Below, piece by piece: positions 1 through 6,590 of a stretch of DNA of 10,555 nucleotides (position 1 is the first letter of the stretch; every line of letters starts with the position of its first letter). The position numbers and the translations under genes are program-made. The stretch is taken from positions 1-10,555 of the forward strand of contig DAOWCW010000021.1 in the NCBI GenBank assembly GCA_030639395.1, given 5' to 3'. The stretch is from an archaeon. GTDB taxonomy: Archaea > Nanoarchaeota > Nanoarchaeia > Pacearchaeales > GW2011-AR1. Below the pieces are notes generated by a model, which saw only the letters and a program-made list of their open reading frames with translations, had not been told where the DNA came from and made no database searches.

Positions 1-1
1 A

Positions 2-184
2 CTAGGATATCTCTGTGTCAAAGCCACACAAGACGAAAAACAAATCTACAATAAAACCAAATATTTCCCCACCTTCATAAAAATCCTAATCGCTCTGATC
101 GCAATCTTTATCTCTCAAAATCAACAAATAACCCTAACCCTAACTTTCATCCTAATCACAACACACACCTGGCATAAAGCATAA
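2..184 (+). CDS. C-terminal fragment of a membrane protein
   Basis: An open frame enters from the left edge and stops at TAA 182-184, giving the last 60 residues of a protein whose start is outside the window. A polar stretch (ATQDEKQIYNKTKYFP) is followed by two hydrophobic segments, about residues 27-38 (FIKILIALIAIF) and 44-54 (ITLTLTFILIT), separated by a short SQNQQ turn. This suggests two closely spaced membrane helices at the C-terminus. The family is not recognised. The stop lies 37 bases before dphB, in the same orientation, so it could be co-transcribed with dphB. The frame is open for the whole segment and its hydrophobic pattern is protein-like; a chance open frame of this length is possible but less likely. 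Confidence 0.5.
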   Translation, partial: LGYLCVKATQDEKQIYNKTKYFPTFIKILIALIAIFISQNQQITLTLTFILITTHTWHKA

Positions 185-221
185 CCAAAAACTTCTTAAC
201 CAAAAAAATCATCACAAACTC

Positions 222-1091
222 ATGGAACAAAATAACAAAAGCAACCCAAGCAGCACGGAAAAACCGCGCAACAAAAACCTGTCACCTGTCACCTGTCACC
301 TGTCACCAAAAAAAGCAGGGCTTTTTTTAATAGGCATCGGCATGAACAAAGACTCAATATCTCTAAATGCAATTGAAATCCTAAAACAAGCTGACAAAAT
401 TTACCTAGAAAACTACACCGTAAACTTTCCCTACTCTAAAAACGAATTAGAAAAAATATACAACATAAAAATCATCGAATTAAATAGGCAAAGTGTAGAA
501 AACGAATCAATCCTAAAAGAAGCCAAATCCCAAAACATAGCTCTCCTAGTCTACGGCGACGCCCTCTCAGCAACAACCCATATGCAATTAATTCTCGAAT
601 GCAAAAAACAAAACATCCCACACCAAATATTCCACAATGCCTCAGTCCTAACAACAATAGCCGAAACCGGACTCTCCCTCTACAAATTCGGAAAAACAAC
701 CTCAATGCCAAATTGGACAGAACATACCAATAAACCAACCTCCTTCATTAACTACATAAAACAAAATCAATCCATCGACGCCCACACTCTAATCCTAACC
801 GACATCGGACTAGAAATCAAAAACGCAATCCAACAACTACTAGAATCCGCAAAAAAAGACACCTCAAATACCAAGGAGTGCACCGAGCGACGAACACTAA
901 CCTTCCCAAAAAAAATCGTTGTAATCTCCCACGCAGGAACACCTTCCCAAAAAATATTCTACGACACACCAAAAAACCTCGCCAAATTATTCTCGCAAAC
1001 GCAAAATATTTGCCCTATGCCCTTTTGCATAATCATCCCAGCCACTCTCCACTTCCTAGAAAAAGAAATGCTAGAAAAACTAAAAAAATGA
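222..1091 (+). CDS. dphB: Diphthine synthase (diphthamide biosynthesis methyltransferase)
   Basis: SAM-dependent methyltransferase of the Dph5/DphB family. It methylates the 3-amino-3-carboxypropyl group on the target histidine of elongation factor 2 in the cytoplasm, during diphthamide synthesis. Family motifs visible in the 289 residues are the N-terminal strand GLFLIGIG (33-40) leading into KDSISLNAIEILKQADKIYLENYT, GDALSATTH (112-120), HNASVLTTIAETGLSLYKFGKTTSMP (138-163), and the C-terminal IIIPATLHFLEKE (270-282). Family members normally begin almost at the GLFLIG strand, so the first ~32 residues are an unusual extension. It contains a 7-bp tandem repeat (279-306). No standard start codon in this frame lies between 222 and the conserved strand; the next ATG (342) falls after the GIG motif, so 222 is the only standard start that keeps the whole domain. 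A second odd segment, NTKECTERRT (216-225), lies in a variable region. The stop overlaps the next gene's ATG. Confidence 0.93.
   Translation: MEQNNKSNPSSTEKPRNKNLSPVTCHLSPKKAGLFLIGIGMNKDSISLNAIEILKQADKIYLENYTVNFPYSKNELEKIYNIKIIELNRQSVENESILKEAKSQNIALLVYGDALSATTHMQLILECKKQNIPHQIFHNASVLTTIAETGLSLYKFGKTTSMPNWTEHTNKPTSFINYIKQNQSIDAHTLILTDIGLEIKNAIQQLLESAKKDTSNTKECTERRTLTFPKKIVVISHAGTPSQKIFYDTPKNLAKLFSQTQNICPMPFCIIIPATLHFLEKEMLEKLKK
279..306 (+). repeat. 7-bp tandem repeat, four copies of CTGTCAC, inside dphB
   Basis: Four exact, head-to-tail copies of CTGTCAC, followed by one more C. They encode part of the N-terminal extension (LSPVTCHLSP) ahead of the conserved Dph5 fold. Its period and unit resemble the degenerate 7-bp repeat inside argS at 6858-6885. 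Confidence 0.95.
871..893 (+). other. G-rich inserted segment in dphB
   Basis: This short stretch (containing GGAGTGCACCGAGCGACG) is rich in both G and C, unlike the surrounding + strand, which is A/C-rich and very poor in G. It encodes KECTERR, in the variable region before the KKIVVISHAGT strand of diphthine synthase. The composition suggests a recent short insertion. No source can be assigned from the window. Confidence 0.45.
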
Positions 1092-1573
1092 TGATTAACC
1101 TAATAATAACCGCCATAACAATCTGGATAATATTCGCAACAATACTCCCATTCATAATCCTCCCAAATTTCTACTTAAGAAAATCAAAACAACAAAATTC
1201 AATCTATATCCAAAAAACAGCAAATAAATTAAAAGCAAAAACAAAGCAAAAAACCCTAGAAAATATATTCAATTTTGTAACAAAAAATTACACCGGAAAA
1301 AAAGATAGACTCAAACTAGCACTATATCATAAACTTTTCAATTCTGATATAGACAAAATTCTAAAAAACAAAAAAAGTTTTCTAGCATGCCATCAACAAA
1401 ATCTCGTAATCTCTACCCTACTTAAAACAACAAAACAATTCACAAATAAAGACATCACAAAACACTGGAACGTCACAAAACTTCTAACTGCACATCAATA
1501 TCTAATCATAAAAATAAACAAACAAAAATTCAAAGTAGATCCTTTCTATAAACAATTCAATAATCTTAAATAA
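1088..1573 (+). CDS. Membrane-anchored transglutaminase-like protein (putative)
   Basis: 161 residues, starting at the ATG that overlaps the dphB stop (ATGA), so the two genes are probably translated from one transcript. Residues 3-28 are strongly hydrophobic (a signal anchor or single membrane helix), followed by a basic stretch. The remainder is arranged like a minimal transglutaminase-like fold: NIFNFVTKNYTGKKDRL (59-75), Cys101 in FLACHQQN at the start of a helix, His136 in AHQYLIIKI on a strand, and Asp151 in KVDPFY on the next strand. That Cys-His-Asp order and spacing is the catalytic triad pattern of the transglutaminase/papain-like superfamily. The family call is inferred from this pattern alone. 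If active, it could be a cysteine protease, amidase or cross-linking enzyme; the cellular side of the domain is unknown. Lys/Asn/Gln-rich composition follows the strand's A-richness. Confidence 0.55.
   Translation: MMINLIITAITIWIIFATILPFIILPNFYLRKSKQQNSIYIQKTANKLKAKTKQKTLENIFNFVTKNYTGKKDRLKLALYHKLFNSDIDKILKNKKSFLACHQQNLVISTLLKTTKQFTNKDITKHWNVTKLLTAHQYLIIKINKQKFKVDPFYKQFNNLK
1566..1573 (+). promoter_or_regulatory. Putative TATA box for ileS
   Basis: TTAAATAA overlaps the stop of the upstream gene and is centred about 25 bases before the ileS ATG at 1594. This is the spacing expected for an archaeal promoter producing a leaderless transcript. There is no Shine-Dalgarno sequence before ileS. 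Confidence 0.4.
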
Positions 1574-1593
1574 CTAACTCTTCATAATATATT

Positions 1594-4461
1594 ATGACAT
1601 CAATAAAAGAAACTGAAGAACAAATATCCAAATACTGGGAAGACAACAAAACATTCGAAGCTTCCCTAAAAAAAACAAAAAAAGGCAAACCCTATATTTT
1701 CTACGACGGACCACCTTTTGCAACCGGACTCCCACATTACGGAAGCCTACTCCCCTCAATCTTAAAAGATGTCTTCCCAAGATTCTTCACAATGCAAGGA
1801 AGATATGTTAAGAGAACGTGGGGTTGGGACTGTCACGGATTACCAATTGAATCAATCGCAGAAAAAGATCTCAAAATAAACTCCAAAGACGAAATAGAAA
1901 AAATGGGTGTCAAAAAATTCAACGACTACTGTAGATCAAAAGTTCTAATGCACGACAAAGAATGGAGAATATACATAGATAGAATCGGAAGATGGGTAGA
2001 CTGGGAAGGTGGCTACAAAACAATGGACACAAACTACATTGAATCAGTCTGGTGGGCATTCAAACAACTCTACGAAAAAGGCTACCTCTACGAAGGTGAA
2101 AAAATTCTAATGTACTGTCCACGATGTGCGACACCCCTAGCAAAATCAGAAATCGCAATGGACAACTCTTACAAAATAATCAAAGATCTGACAGTAACAG
2201 TAAAATTCAAACTTAAAAATCCTACACACCCACACCCCGACACACCCACACCCCAAGAAGGCGAAACCTTCTTCTTAGCCTGGACAACTACGCCATGGAC
2301 ACTCCCAAGCAACTTAGCACTAACACTCAACCCAAAATTAACATACGCATACGTAAAAGACAAATCCGACGGCAACACCTATATTTTAGCAAAAAACTTA
2401 ATTTCCAAATTCTATAAATCCGAAGACGAATACGTAATAACAAAAGAAATCAAAGGTAAAAAATTAGAAGGAAAACAATACGAGCCACTCTTTCCTTATT
2501 TCAAAGACAACCCAAACTCATTCCAAATCCTAACAGCAGACTTCGTAACAGCTGAAAACGGAACAGGAATAGTCCACACAGCACCAGCATTCGGAGAAGA
2601 AGATAATATCATAGCAAGAAAATACAAAATCCCAATGGTTCAACCAGTAAACGAGACAGGACATTTTACAGACGAGGTTAAAGACTATGCAGGACAATTA
2701 GTCCACGATGCAAACACCCAAATCGTAATCGACCTAAAAAAATCCGGCAAAGCAATTATGTCAAGAAAAATGGAACACGAATATCCCTTCTGTTATCGAT
2801 GCGACACAAAACTAATCTACCGAGCACTCCCAGCATGGTTCGTCAACATCCAAAAAATAAAAGACAAACTCCTCAAACTAAATCTCGACATAAACTGGAT
2901 TCCAGACTACCTAAAAGAAGGCAGAATGCAACACAATATATCAACCGCACCAGACTGGAACATCACAAGAAACAGATACTGGGCAACAGCAATACCAATC
3001 TGGAAATCCAAATCAGGAAAAATCAAAGTCTTAGGTTCAATCAAAGAACTGAAAAAACACGCCATCAACCTCCCAGCAACCGAGTCCGTAGACCTCCACA
3101 AAGACTTTCTAGACTCAATTAAACTAAAAATCGACGGAGAAGAATACACAAGAATTCCCGAAGTCCTCGACTGCTGGTTTGAATCAGGAGCCATGCCCTT
3201 CGCCCAATTTCACTATCCATTCGAAAACAAAGAATTCTTTGACAAAAACTTCCCAGCACAATTCGTCACAGAATACATCGGACAAACACGAGCATGGTTC
3301 TATTATATGATGGCCCTATCTTCAATCCTCTTCGACGAAATCCCATTCGAAAACGTCCTAACAACAGGGGTCATTCAGGCAGAAGACGGAAGAAAAATGT
3401 CCAAATCCCTAAATAACTATCCAGACCCACTAAACATTTTAAACAAATATGGAGCAGACACTCTAAGATTCTATCTTCTCGCATCCCCAGTAATCGGAGG
3501 CGACAATATAAACTTCTCAGAAAAAGGCCTCGAAGAAATCTACAAAAAAATCACAGTCCTACTCTACAATGTAGCAAGATTCTATTCCGAATACCAACAA
3601 AAAGACGATAAAAAATTCGAAACATCTCCAAACATCTTAGACAATTGGATAATCTCAAGAACCGAAGAATTAAACAAAGTCGTCCAAAAAAATCTAGAAA
3701 AATATAACACAATCAAAGCATGTGCCTTCATAAAAAAATACATAGAAGACCTCTCGACATGGTATATCCGAAACTCCCGAAACCGACTCAACGAAGACAA
3801 TAAATATGCAAGAAAAACAACCTACTACGTATTAAACAAAATCACCAAAATCCTAGCACCACTAATCCCATTCGCAACAGAAAAAATATACCAAGACATC
3901 AACGGCAAAGAAAACTCCGTCCATCTCCAAGACTATCCAAAAACAAACGAATCTCTAATTAACAAAGACCTCGAAACAAAAATGCAAACCACAAGAACTA
4001 TCGTATCAGTTGCACTAAGACAAAGAGACAAAGAACACATCGGAATAAAATGGCCATTAGCAAAAGCAACAGTCTCAACGCCAATCCAACCAAATAAAGA
4101 ACTCTCTCAAATAATCAAAGAAGAACTCAACATCAAAAAAATAGAATACCAAAAATCCGAAACACTGGACGTCAAGCTCGACACAAACATAACCCCAGAA
4201 CTAGAAGCAGAAGGCTACGCCAGAGAAATATCAAGAAAAATTCAAGCAACAAGAAAGAAAAACAACCTCATAAAATCCGAAACAATAGAACTAGAAATAA
4301 CCTCAGACTTTAACGACATCCTAGAATCCCAACTAGACTTCATAAAAACACGTGTCGGTGCAAAAACTATCTCTCTAATAAAGTCAAATAAAAACTTTGA
4401 CTACTCAGAAGTCGGAAAAATCAAAATCAAAAAATTCGAAATAAAATTCAATAAATTATAA
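1594..4461 (+). CDS. ileS: Isoleucyl-tRNA synthetase
   Basis: Class I aminoacyl-tRNA synthetase that attaches isoleucine to tRNA-Ile in the cytoplasm, with a CP1 editing domain that removes mischarged valine. Signatures over 955 residues: PPFATGLPHYGS (40-51), with HYGS as the HIGH motif; GWDCHGLPIE (77-86); a Cys pair CPRC (175-178); WTTTPWTLPSN at the start of the editing domain (230-240); GTGIVHTAPAFGEED, with the conserved editing aspartate at 337; a second Cys pair CYRC (400-403); WFESGAMP (528-534); YIGQTRAWFYYM (561-572); and DGRKMSKSLNNYPDP with KMSKS at 601-605. The C-terminal third is the helical anticodon-binding region. It is of the archaeal/eukaryotic type and slightly shorter than the usual ~1,030-1,070 residues. 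A Pro/Thr/His-rich insert (209-222) comes from a 16-bp tandem repeat in a loop before the editing domain. Confidence 0.97.
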   Translation: MTSIKETEEQISKYWEDNKTFEASLKKTKKGKPYIFYDGPPFATGLPHYGSLLPSILKDVFPRFFTMQGRYVKRTWGWDCHGLPIESIAEKDLKINSKDEIEKMGVKKFNDYCRSKVLMHDKEWRIYIDRIGRWVDWEGGYKTMDTNYIESVWWAFKQLYEKGYLYEGEKILMYCPRCATPLAKSEIAMDNSYKIIKDLTVTVKFKLKNPTHPHPDTPTPQEGETFFLAWTTTPWTLPSNLALTLNPKLTYAYVKDKSDGNTYILAKNLISKFYKSEDEYVITKEIKGKKLEGKQYEPLFPYFKDNPNSFQILTADFVTAENGTGIVHTAPAFGEEDNIIARKYKIPMVQPVNETGHFTDEVKDYAGQLVHDANTQIVIDLKKSGKAIMSRKMEHEYPFCYRCDTKLIYRALPAWFVNIQKIKDKLLKLNLDINWIPDYLKEGRMQHNISTAPDWNITRNRYWATAIPIWKSKSGKIKVLGSIKELKKHAINLPATESVDLHKDFLDSIKLKIDGEEYTRIPEVLDCWFESGAMPFAQFHYPFENKEFFDKNFPAQFVTEYIGQTRAWFYYMMALSSILFDEIPFENVLTTGVIQAEDGRKMSKSLNNYPDPLNILNKYGADTLRFYLLASPVIGGDNINFSEKGLEEIYKKITVLLYNVARFYSEYQQKDDKKFETSPNILDNWIISRTEELNKVVQKNLEKYNTIKACAFIKKYIEDLSTWYIRNSRNRLNEDNKYARKTTYYVLNKITKILAPLIPFATEKIYQDINGKENSVHLQDYPKTNESLINKDLETKMQTTRTIVSVALRQRDKEHIGIKWPLAKATVSTPIQPNKELSQIIKEELNIKKIEYQKSETLDVKLDTNITPELEAEGYAREISRKIQATRKKNNLIKSETIELEITSDFNDILESQLDFIKTRVGAKTISLIKSNKNFDYSEVGKIKIKKFEIKFNKL
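2224..2255 (+). repeat. 16-bp tandem duplication inside ileS
   Basis: Two adjacent 16-bp units, ACACACCCACACCCCG and ACACACCCACACCCCA, differ only at the last base. They encode the low-complexity loop THPHPDTPTPQ between the strand VTVKFKLK and the conserved FFLAWTTTPWTLP of the editing domain, a position where the family tolerates length variation. Confidence 0.9.
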
Positions 4462-4516
4462 CACCAACGACAAAATTTCTTTTCACCCCTTAAAATCCAG
4501 ACAATACAAAGAAACA

Positions 4517-4524
4517 TTTAAATA
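4517..4524 (+). promoter_or_regulatory. TATA box (with BRE-like GAAAC) for the TrmB-family gene
   Basis: TTTAAATA is preceded by GAAACA, resembling an archaeal BRE, and is centred about 25 bases before the ATG at 4546. That predicts a leaderless transcript. The T-rich stretch just upstream (4476-4484) could help terminate the ileS transcript, but this is weak. Confidence 0.6.
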
Positions 4525-4545
4525 CTATTTAGAATTGGAACCATT

Positions 4546-5352
4546 ATGATAGTCAAAGAGGAATTCCTCAGCAGGCTCCGAAAAATATTCGACCTAAATC
4601 TATACGAAGTAAAAGTTTGGACAGCCCTACTTTCTAGAGGAACTTCCACAGCAGGCGAACTATCTTCAATCTCCGACGTCCCACGTTCCCGAACCTACGA
4701 CATCCTAGAATCCCTAGAAAAGAAAGGCTTTATAGTAATGAAACTAGGAAAACCAATCCAATTCGTAGCACTAAAACCAGAAGAAGTAATCGAACGAGTA
4801 AAAAAGAACCTAATAATGGGAGCAAAAGAAAAATCTAAAAGATTAGAAAAATTAAAAGGCGACGAAGTACTAGAAGAACTAACAGGTCTTTTTTCTGACG
4901 GAATCAAATACATCGAACCAAGTGATCTCTCTGGTGCACTAAAATCCCGACAAAATATTTACAATCATTTAGATATGTTAGTTCGAGAAGCACAAAACAC
5001 AATTACACTCGTAACAACAGCTGACGGACTAGGCCGAAAACTAGAAGTATTATTGCCATCCTTAGAAAAAGCAAAAAAACGAGGCGTAAAAATTAAAATA
5101 GCTGCACCAATAAATGCAGATAACAAAAAATTTGCAAAGGATTTCGCAAAAGTTGCAGAAGTAAGAAACATTCAAGACCTAAATGCAAGATTCATGCTAG
5201 TAGACTCAGAACAACTAATGTTTATGCTTCTAAGTGATAACGATGTGCATCCAAGTTACGATGTAGGAATTTGGCTAAACACAGAATTTTTTGCTCAAGC
5301 CCTAGAAAGTTTATTTGAAATTGCCTGGAAAAATTTTAAACCTTTCAAATAA
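4546..5352 (+). CDS. TrmB-family transcriptional regulator
   Basis: 268 residues with the two-part layout of archaeal TrmB-like regulators. The N-terminal winged helix-turn-helix (about 10-76) reads DLNLYEVKVWTALLSRG, then TAGELSSISDVPRSRTYDILESLEKKGFIV and a wing (KLGKPIQFVALKPEEVI). A charged helical linker (80-115) is the likely dimerisation coiled coil. The C-terminal half (about 135-268) resembles the PLD-like effector domain of the family: AQNTITLVTTADGL, KKRGVKIKIAAPIN, NARFMLVDSEQLMFMLL. Family members bind sugars or other ligands and repress or activate nearby genes; the ligand here cannot be read. It has its own promoter-like site. The last codons lie in a 36-bp direct repeat whose second copy starts right after the next gene. 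The tail reads ESLFEIAWKNFK-PFK here, against ESLFEIAWKNFK-VVR in the second copy, so the 3' end may have been replaced by an insertion. Confidence 0.88.
   Translation: MIVKEEFLSRLRKIFDLNLYEVKVWTALLSRGTSTAGELSSISDVPRSRTYDILESLEKKGFIVMKLGKPIQFVALKPEEVIERVKKNLIMGAKEKSKRLEKLKGDEVLEELTGLFSDGIKYIEPSDLSGALKSRQNIYNHLDMLVREAQNTITLVTTADGLGRKLEVLLPSLEKAKKRGVKIKIAAPINADNKKFAKDFAKVAEVRNIQDLNARFMLVDSEQLMFMLLSDNDVHPSYDVGIWLNTEFFAQALESLFEIAWKNFKPFK
5305..5340 (+). repeat. 36-bp direct repeat, copy A (3' end of trmB-like gene)
   Basis: It begins GAAAGTTTATTTGAAATTGC and ends AATTTTAAA. It matches 6328-6363 at 34 of 36 bases. The two differences (5325 C/T, 5331 A/G) are third-position and synonymous (Ala GCC/GCT, Lys AAA/AAG). 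It encodes ESLFEIAWKNFK of the TrmB-family protein. Confidence 0.95.
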
Positions 5353-5357
5353 TCTAA

Positions 5358-5365
5358 AAATTTAA
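5358..5365 (+). promoter_or_regulatory. Possible TATA box for the helix-turn-helix gene
   Basis: AAATTTAA is centred about 27 bases before the ATG at 5389, consistent with a leaderless transcript. A stronger-looking TATTTAAA at 5375-5382 is only about 10 bases from the ATG, so if that is the true box, initiation would fall inside the proposed gene. Confidence 0.3.
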
Positions 5366-5388
5366 CTTCGCCAATATTTAAAATTTAC

Positions 5389-6327
5389 ATGCAGCAATCT
5401 CCATCTCAGCCTATAGGAAAAGAAGGATTAATCAAACTCATTTTAGATAGTTATGACATACCATCTCATAAAAAAAAGAGGCTATATAATATAGCCACAA
5501 GAGGAATAGAGAACTTAGGATTAGTTAAACACGATAAAATATATTCATACATAGATTACCTTGTAGATAAATTCCATCCCTTCATTCCATACATGGAAAA
5601 ATTCTTCACAAGACTAAATCACCCATTATACCGGAACTCAGAAACCTTAACCGAGGAATTAATATATATCTCAAACAATCCAAATGAAGAAAAATACAGA
5701 ACCAACGAAAAACTCAAAAAATTAATATCACAACAAGAAGATCCGTCAACTATTCTAGGAAGACCAATTATACAAATAGAACCCAACATAAAATTAGGAC
5801 GCAGAGAGTATAATCAAAACCCACTTGCCCTCTTTAGAAAATACGAAAAATTTTACGGAAATATGTCAAGAACACAATTATTCGATCTTGATCCCGGAAT
5901 GTACGAAGCCCTAAGAACATGGAAGCAACTTGAAATAGCAATCCCTGAAATAAAACCAAAATTTAGAACAGTATCAGCAAGAAAGGAAAAGGAAATCATT
6001 AATACATATAAAACCATAAAAAGCCCTACCGAGATAGCAAAAAAACTAAAAATTTCTAGATTTGCAGTAGATTATTATTTGACAAAAAAACACAAATTAA
6101 GAAAACCCAACAAAAGAGTGGGAACTCCCGGATTCTCTAAAAAAATGATCGAAGATATAATTGAGTGTCTAAAAAAATGCAAGAAATCCTCCAAAGTAGC
6201 AAAGTGTTACGGAATTACTAGATTTACCGTAACAAAACACGGAAGAAGAGCGGGGATCCCAATCCTCCCAAGAGGCAGACAAATCGAAAATATTACAAAA
6301 AGCAAAAAAGAGGGGGATAAAAATTAG
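5389..6327 (+). CDS. Unrecognised protein with two C-terminal helix-turn-helix units
   Basis: 312 residues, not assigned to a named family. The C-terminal third holds two consecutive helix-turn-helix-like units: about 198-235 (RKEKEIINTYKTIKSPTEIAKKLKISRFAVDYYL) and 250-287 (SKKMIEDIIECLKKC-KSSKVAKCYGITRFTVTKHG). The second is followed by a basic tail with PRGR (294-297), loosely like an AT-hook core. Both have the look of homeodomain-like units found in transposases, invertases and regulators. The segment 149-187 (FRKYEKFYGNMSRTQLFDLDPGMYEALRTWKQLEIAIPE) resembles short helical modules near DNA-binding domains of phage and homing-type proteins; this is an impression only. No serine- or tyrosine-recombinase, DDE, HUH or LAGLIDADG catalytic pattern is apparent. 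It is basic overall and has no membrane segment, so it is probably a cytoplasmic DNA-binding protein. The TAG stop directly abuts the second copy of the 36-bp trmB repeat. Confidence 0.75.
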   Translation: MQQSPSQPIGKEGLIKLILDSYDIPSHKKKRLYNIATRGIENLGLVKHDKIYSYIDYLVDKFHPFIPYMEKFFTRLNHPLYRNSETLTEELIYISNNPNEEKYRTNEKLKKLISQQEDPSTILGRPIIQIEPNIKLGRREYNQNPLALFRKYEKFYGNMSRTQLFDLDPGMYEALRTWKQLEIAIPEIKPKFRTVSARKEKEIINTYKTIKSPTEIAKKLKISRFAVDYYLTKKHKLRKPNKRVGTPGFSKKMIEDIIECLKKCKKSSKVAKCYGITRFTVTKHGRRAGIPILPRGRQIENITKSKKEGDKN

Positions 6328-6363
6328 GAAAGTTTATTTGAAATTGCTTGGAAGAATTTTAAA
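6328..6363 (+). repeat. 36-bp direct repeat, copy B
   Basis: Second copy of the repeat at 5305-5340, with two synonymous differences. Its first base follows immediately after the TAG (6325-6327) of the helix-turn-helix gene. Confidence 0.95.
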
Positions 6364-6375
6364 GTTGTTAGGTAA
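6328..6375 (+). pseudogene. Orphan 3' tail of a trmB-like gene
   Basis: In frame this reads ESLFEIAWKNFKVVR followed by TAA (6373-6375). It matches the last residues of the TrmB-family protein upstream, except that the final residues are VVR instead of PFK. It has no start and no body. It is either the original trmB end displaced by an insertion, or the remnant of a second trmB copy. Confidence 0.7.
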
Positions 6376-6378
6376 AAC

Positions 6379-6388
6379 TTATAAAATA
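6379..6388 (+). promoter_or_regulatory. TATA box for the 60-residue gene
   Basis: TTATAAAATA, preceded by an A-rich AAAAC, is centred about 24 bases before the ATG at 6407. This fits a leaderless archaeal promoter and supports the small gene being expressed. Confidence 0.6.
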
Positions 6389-6406
6389 TAGTATCTAATA
6401 AAAATC

Positions 6407-6589
6407 ATGGATAACAGTCTATTAAAATTACTTGCCCCCAAGGAAAGATTTGATGTGGCAATTAGTGACTTATCTCAGGAACAGGACAAACTAGACCCAG
6501 CCTCTCCAAATTACCAAGAGTGCCACCTGAACATGTCTTCAAGAATTGAAAAACTGACAAGATTCAAAAGAAGAATATACTCAAATTAA
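6407..6589 (+). CDS. Small hypothetical protein, two predicted helices
   Basis: 60 residues, family not recognised. The sequence suggests two amphipathic helices, about 8-28 (LLAPKERFDVAISDLSQEQDK) and 36-57 (YQECHLNMSSRIEKLTRFKRRI), joined by a DPASPN turn, with a basic C-terminus. There is no membrane segment or signal peptide and one cysteine (39). It could be a helical hairpin that pairs with a partner protein or nucleic acid; this is a guess. A good TATA-like site at leaderless spacing lies upstream. It ends one base before the argS stop on the other strand, so the two genes converge tail to tail. Codon use is less G-poor than neighbouring + strand genes, which may indicate different origin. 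Confidence 0.6.
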   Translation: MDNSLLKLLAPKERFDVAISDLSQEQDKLDPASPNYQECHLNMSSRIEKLTRFKRRIYSN

Positions 6590-6590
6590 A

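Larger units (their letters stand above)
5305..6363 (+). mobile_element. Possible 1,023-bp insertion at the 3' end of the trmB-like gene, bounded by 36-bp direct repeats
   Basis: Seen directly: two 36-bp near-identical direct repeats are 1,023 bases apart. The first is the in-frame end of the TrmB-family gene. The second directly follows the stop of the helix-turn-helix gene and continues in frame as an alternative TrmB tail. Integrative elements that target gene 3' ends characteristically restore the coding end in this way and leave the old end at the far junction. The only gene inside is the helix-turn-helix protein, and no integrase motifs are seen. If this is an element, it is either non-autonomous or uses an unrecognised recombinase. 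The alternative is a tandem trmB duplication whose second copy was lost except for its tail. Confidence 0.45.

Noticed and set aside
279..306. CRISPR-like or regulatory interpretation of the CTGTCAC array
   Set aside because: Units are adjacent with no spacers and lie inside the dphB reading frame.
878..1087. Extending the transglutaminase-like gene upstream to an ATG at 878
   Set aside because: That stretch is out of frame inside the conserved end of dphB and encodes a basic, protein-unlike sequence. The ATG at 1088 begins a good membrane anchor.
5389..6327. Calling the helix-turn-helix protein a serine or tyrosine recombinase
   Set aside because: No N-terminal Ser catalytic motif or R..HxxR..Y pattern could be seen; the mobile-element context alone does not establish activity.
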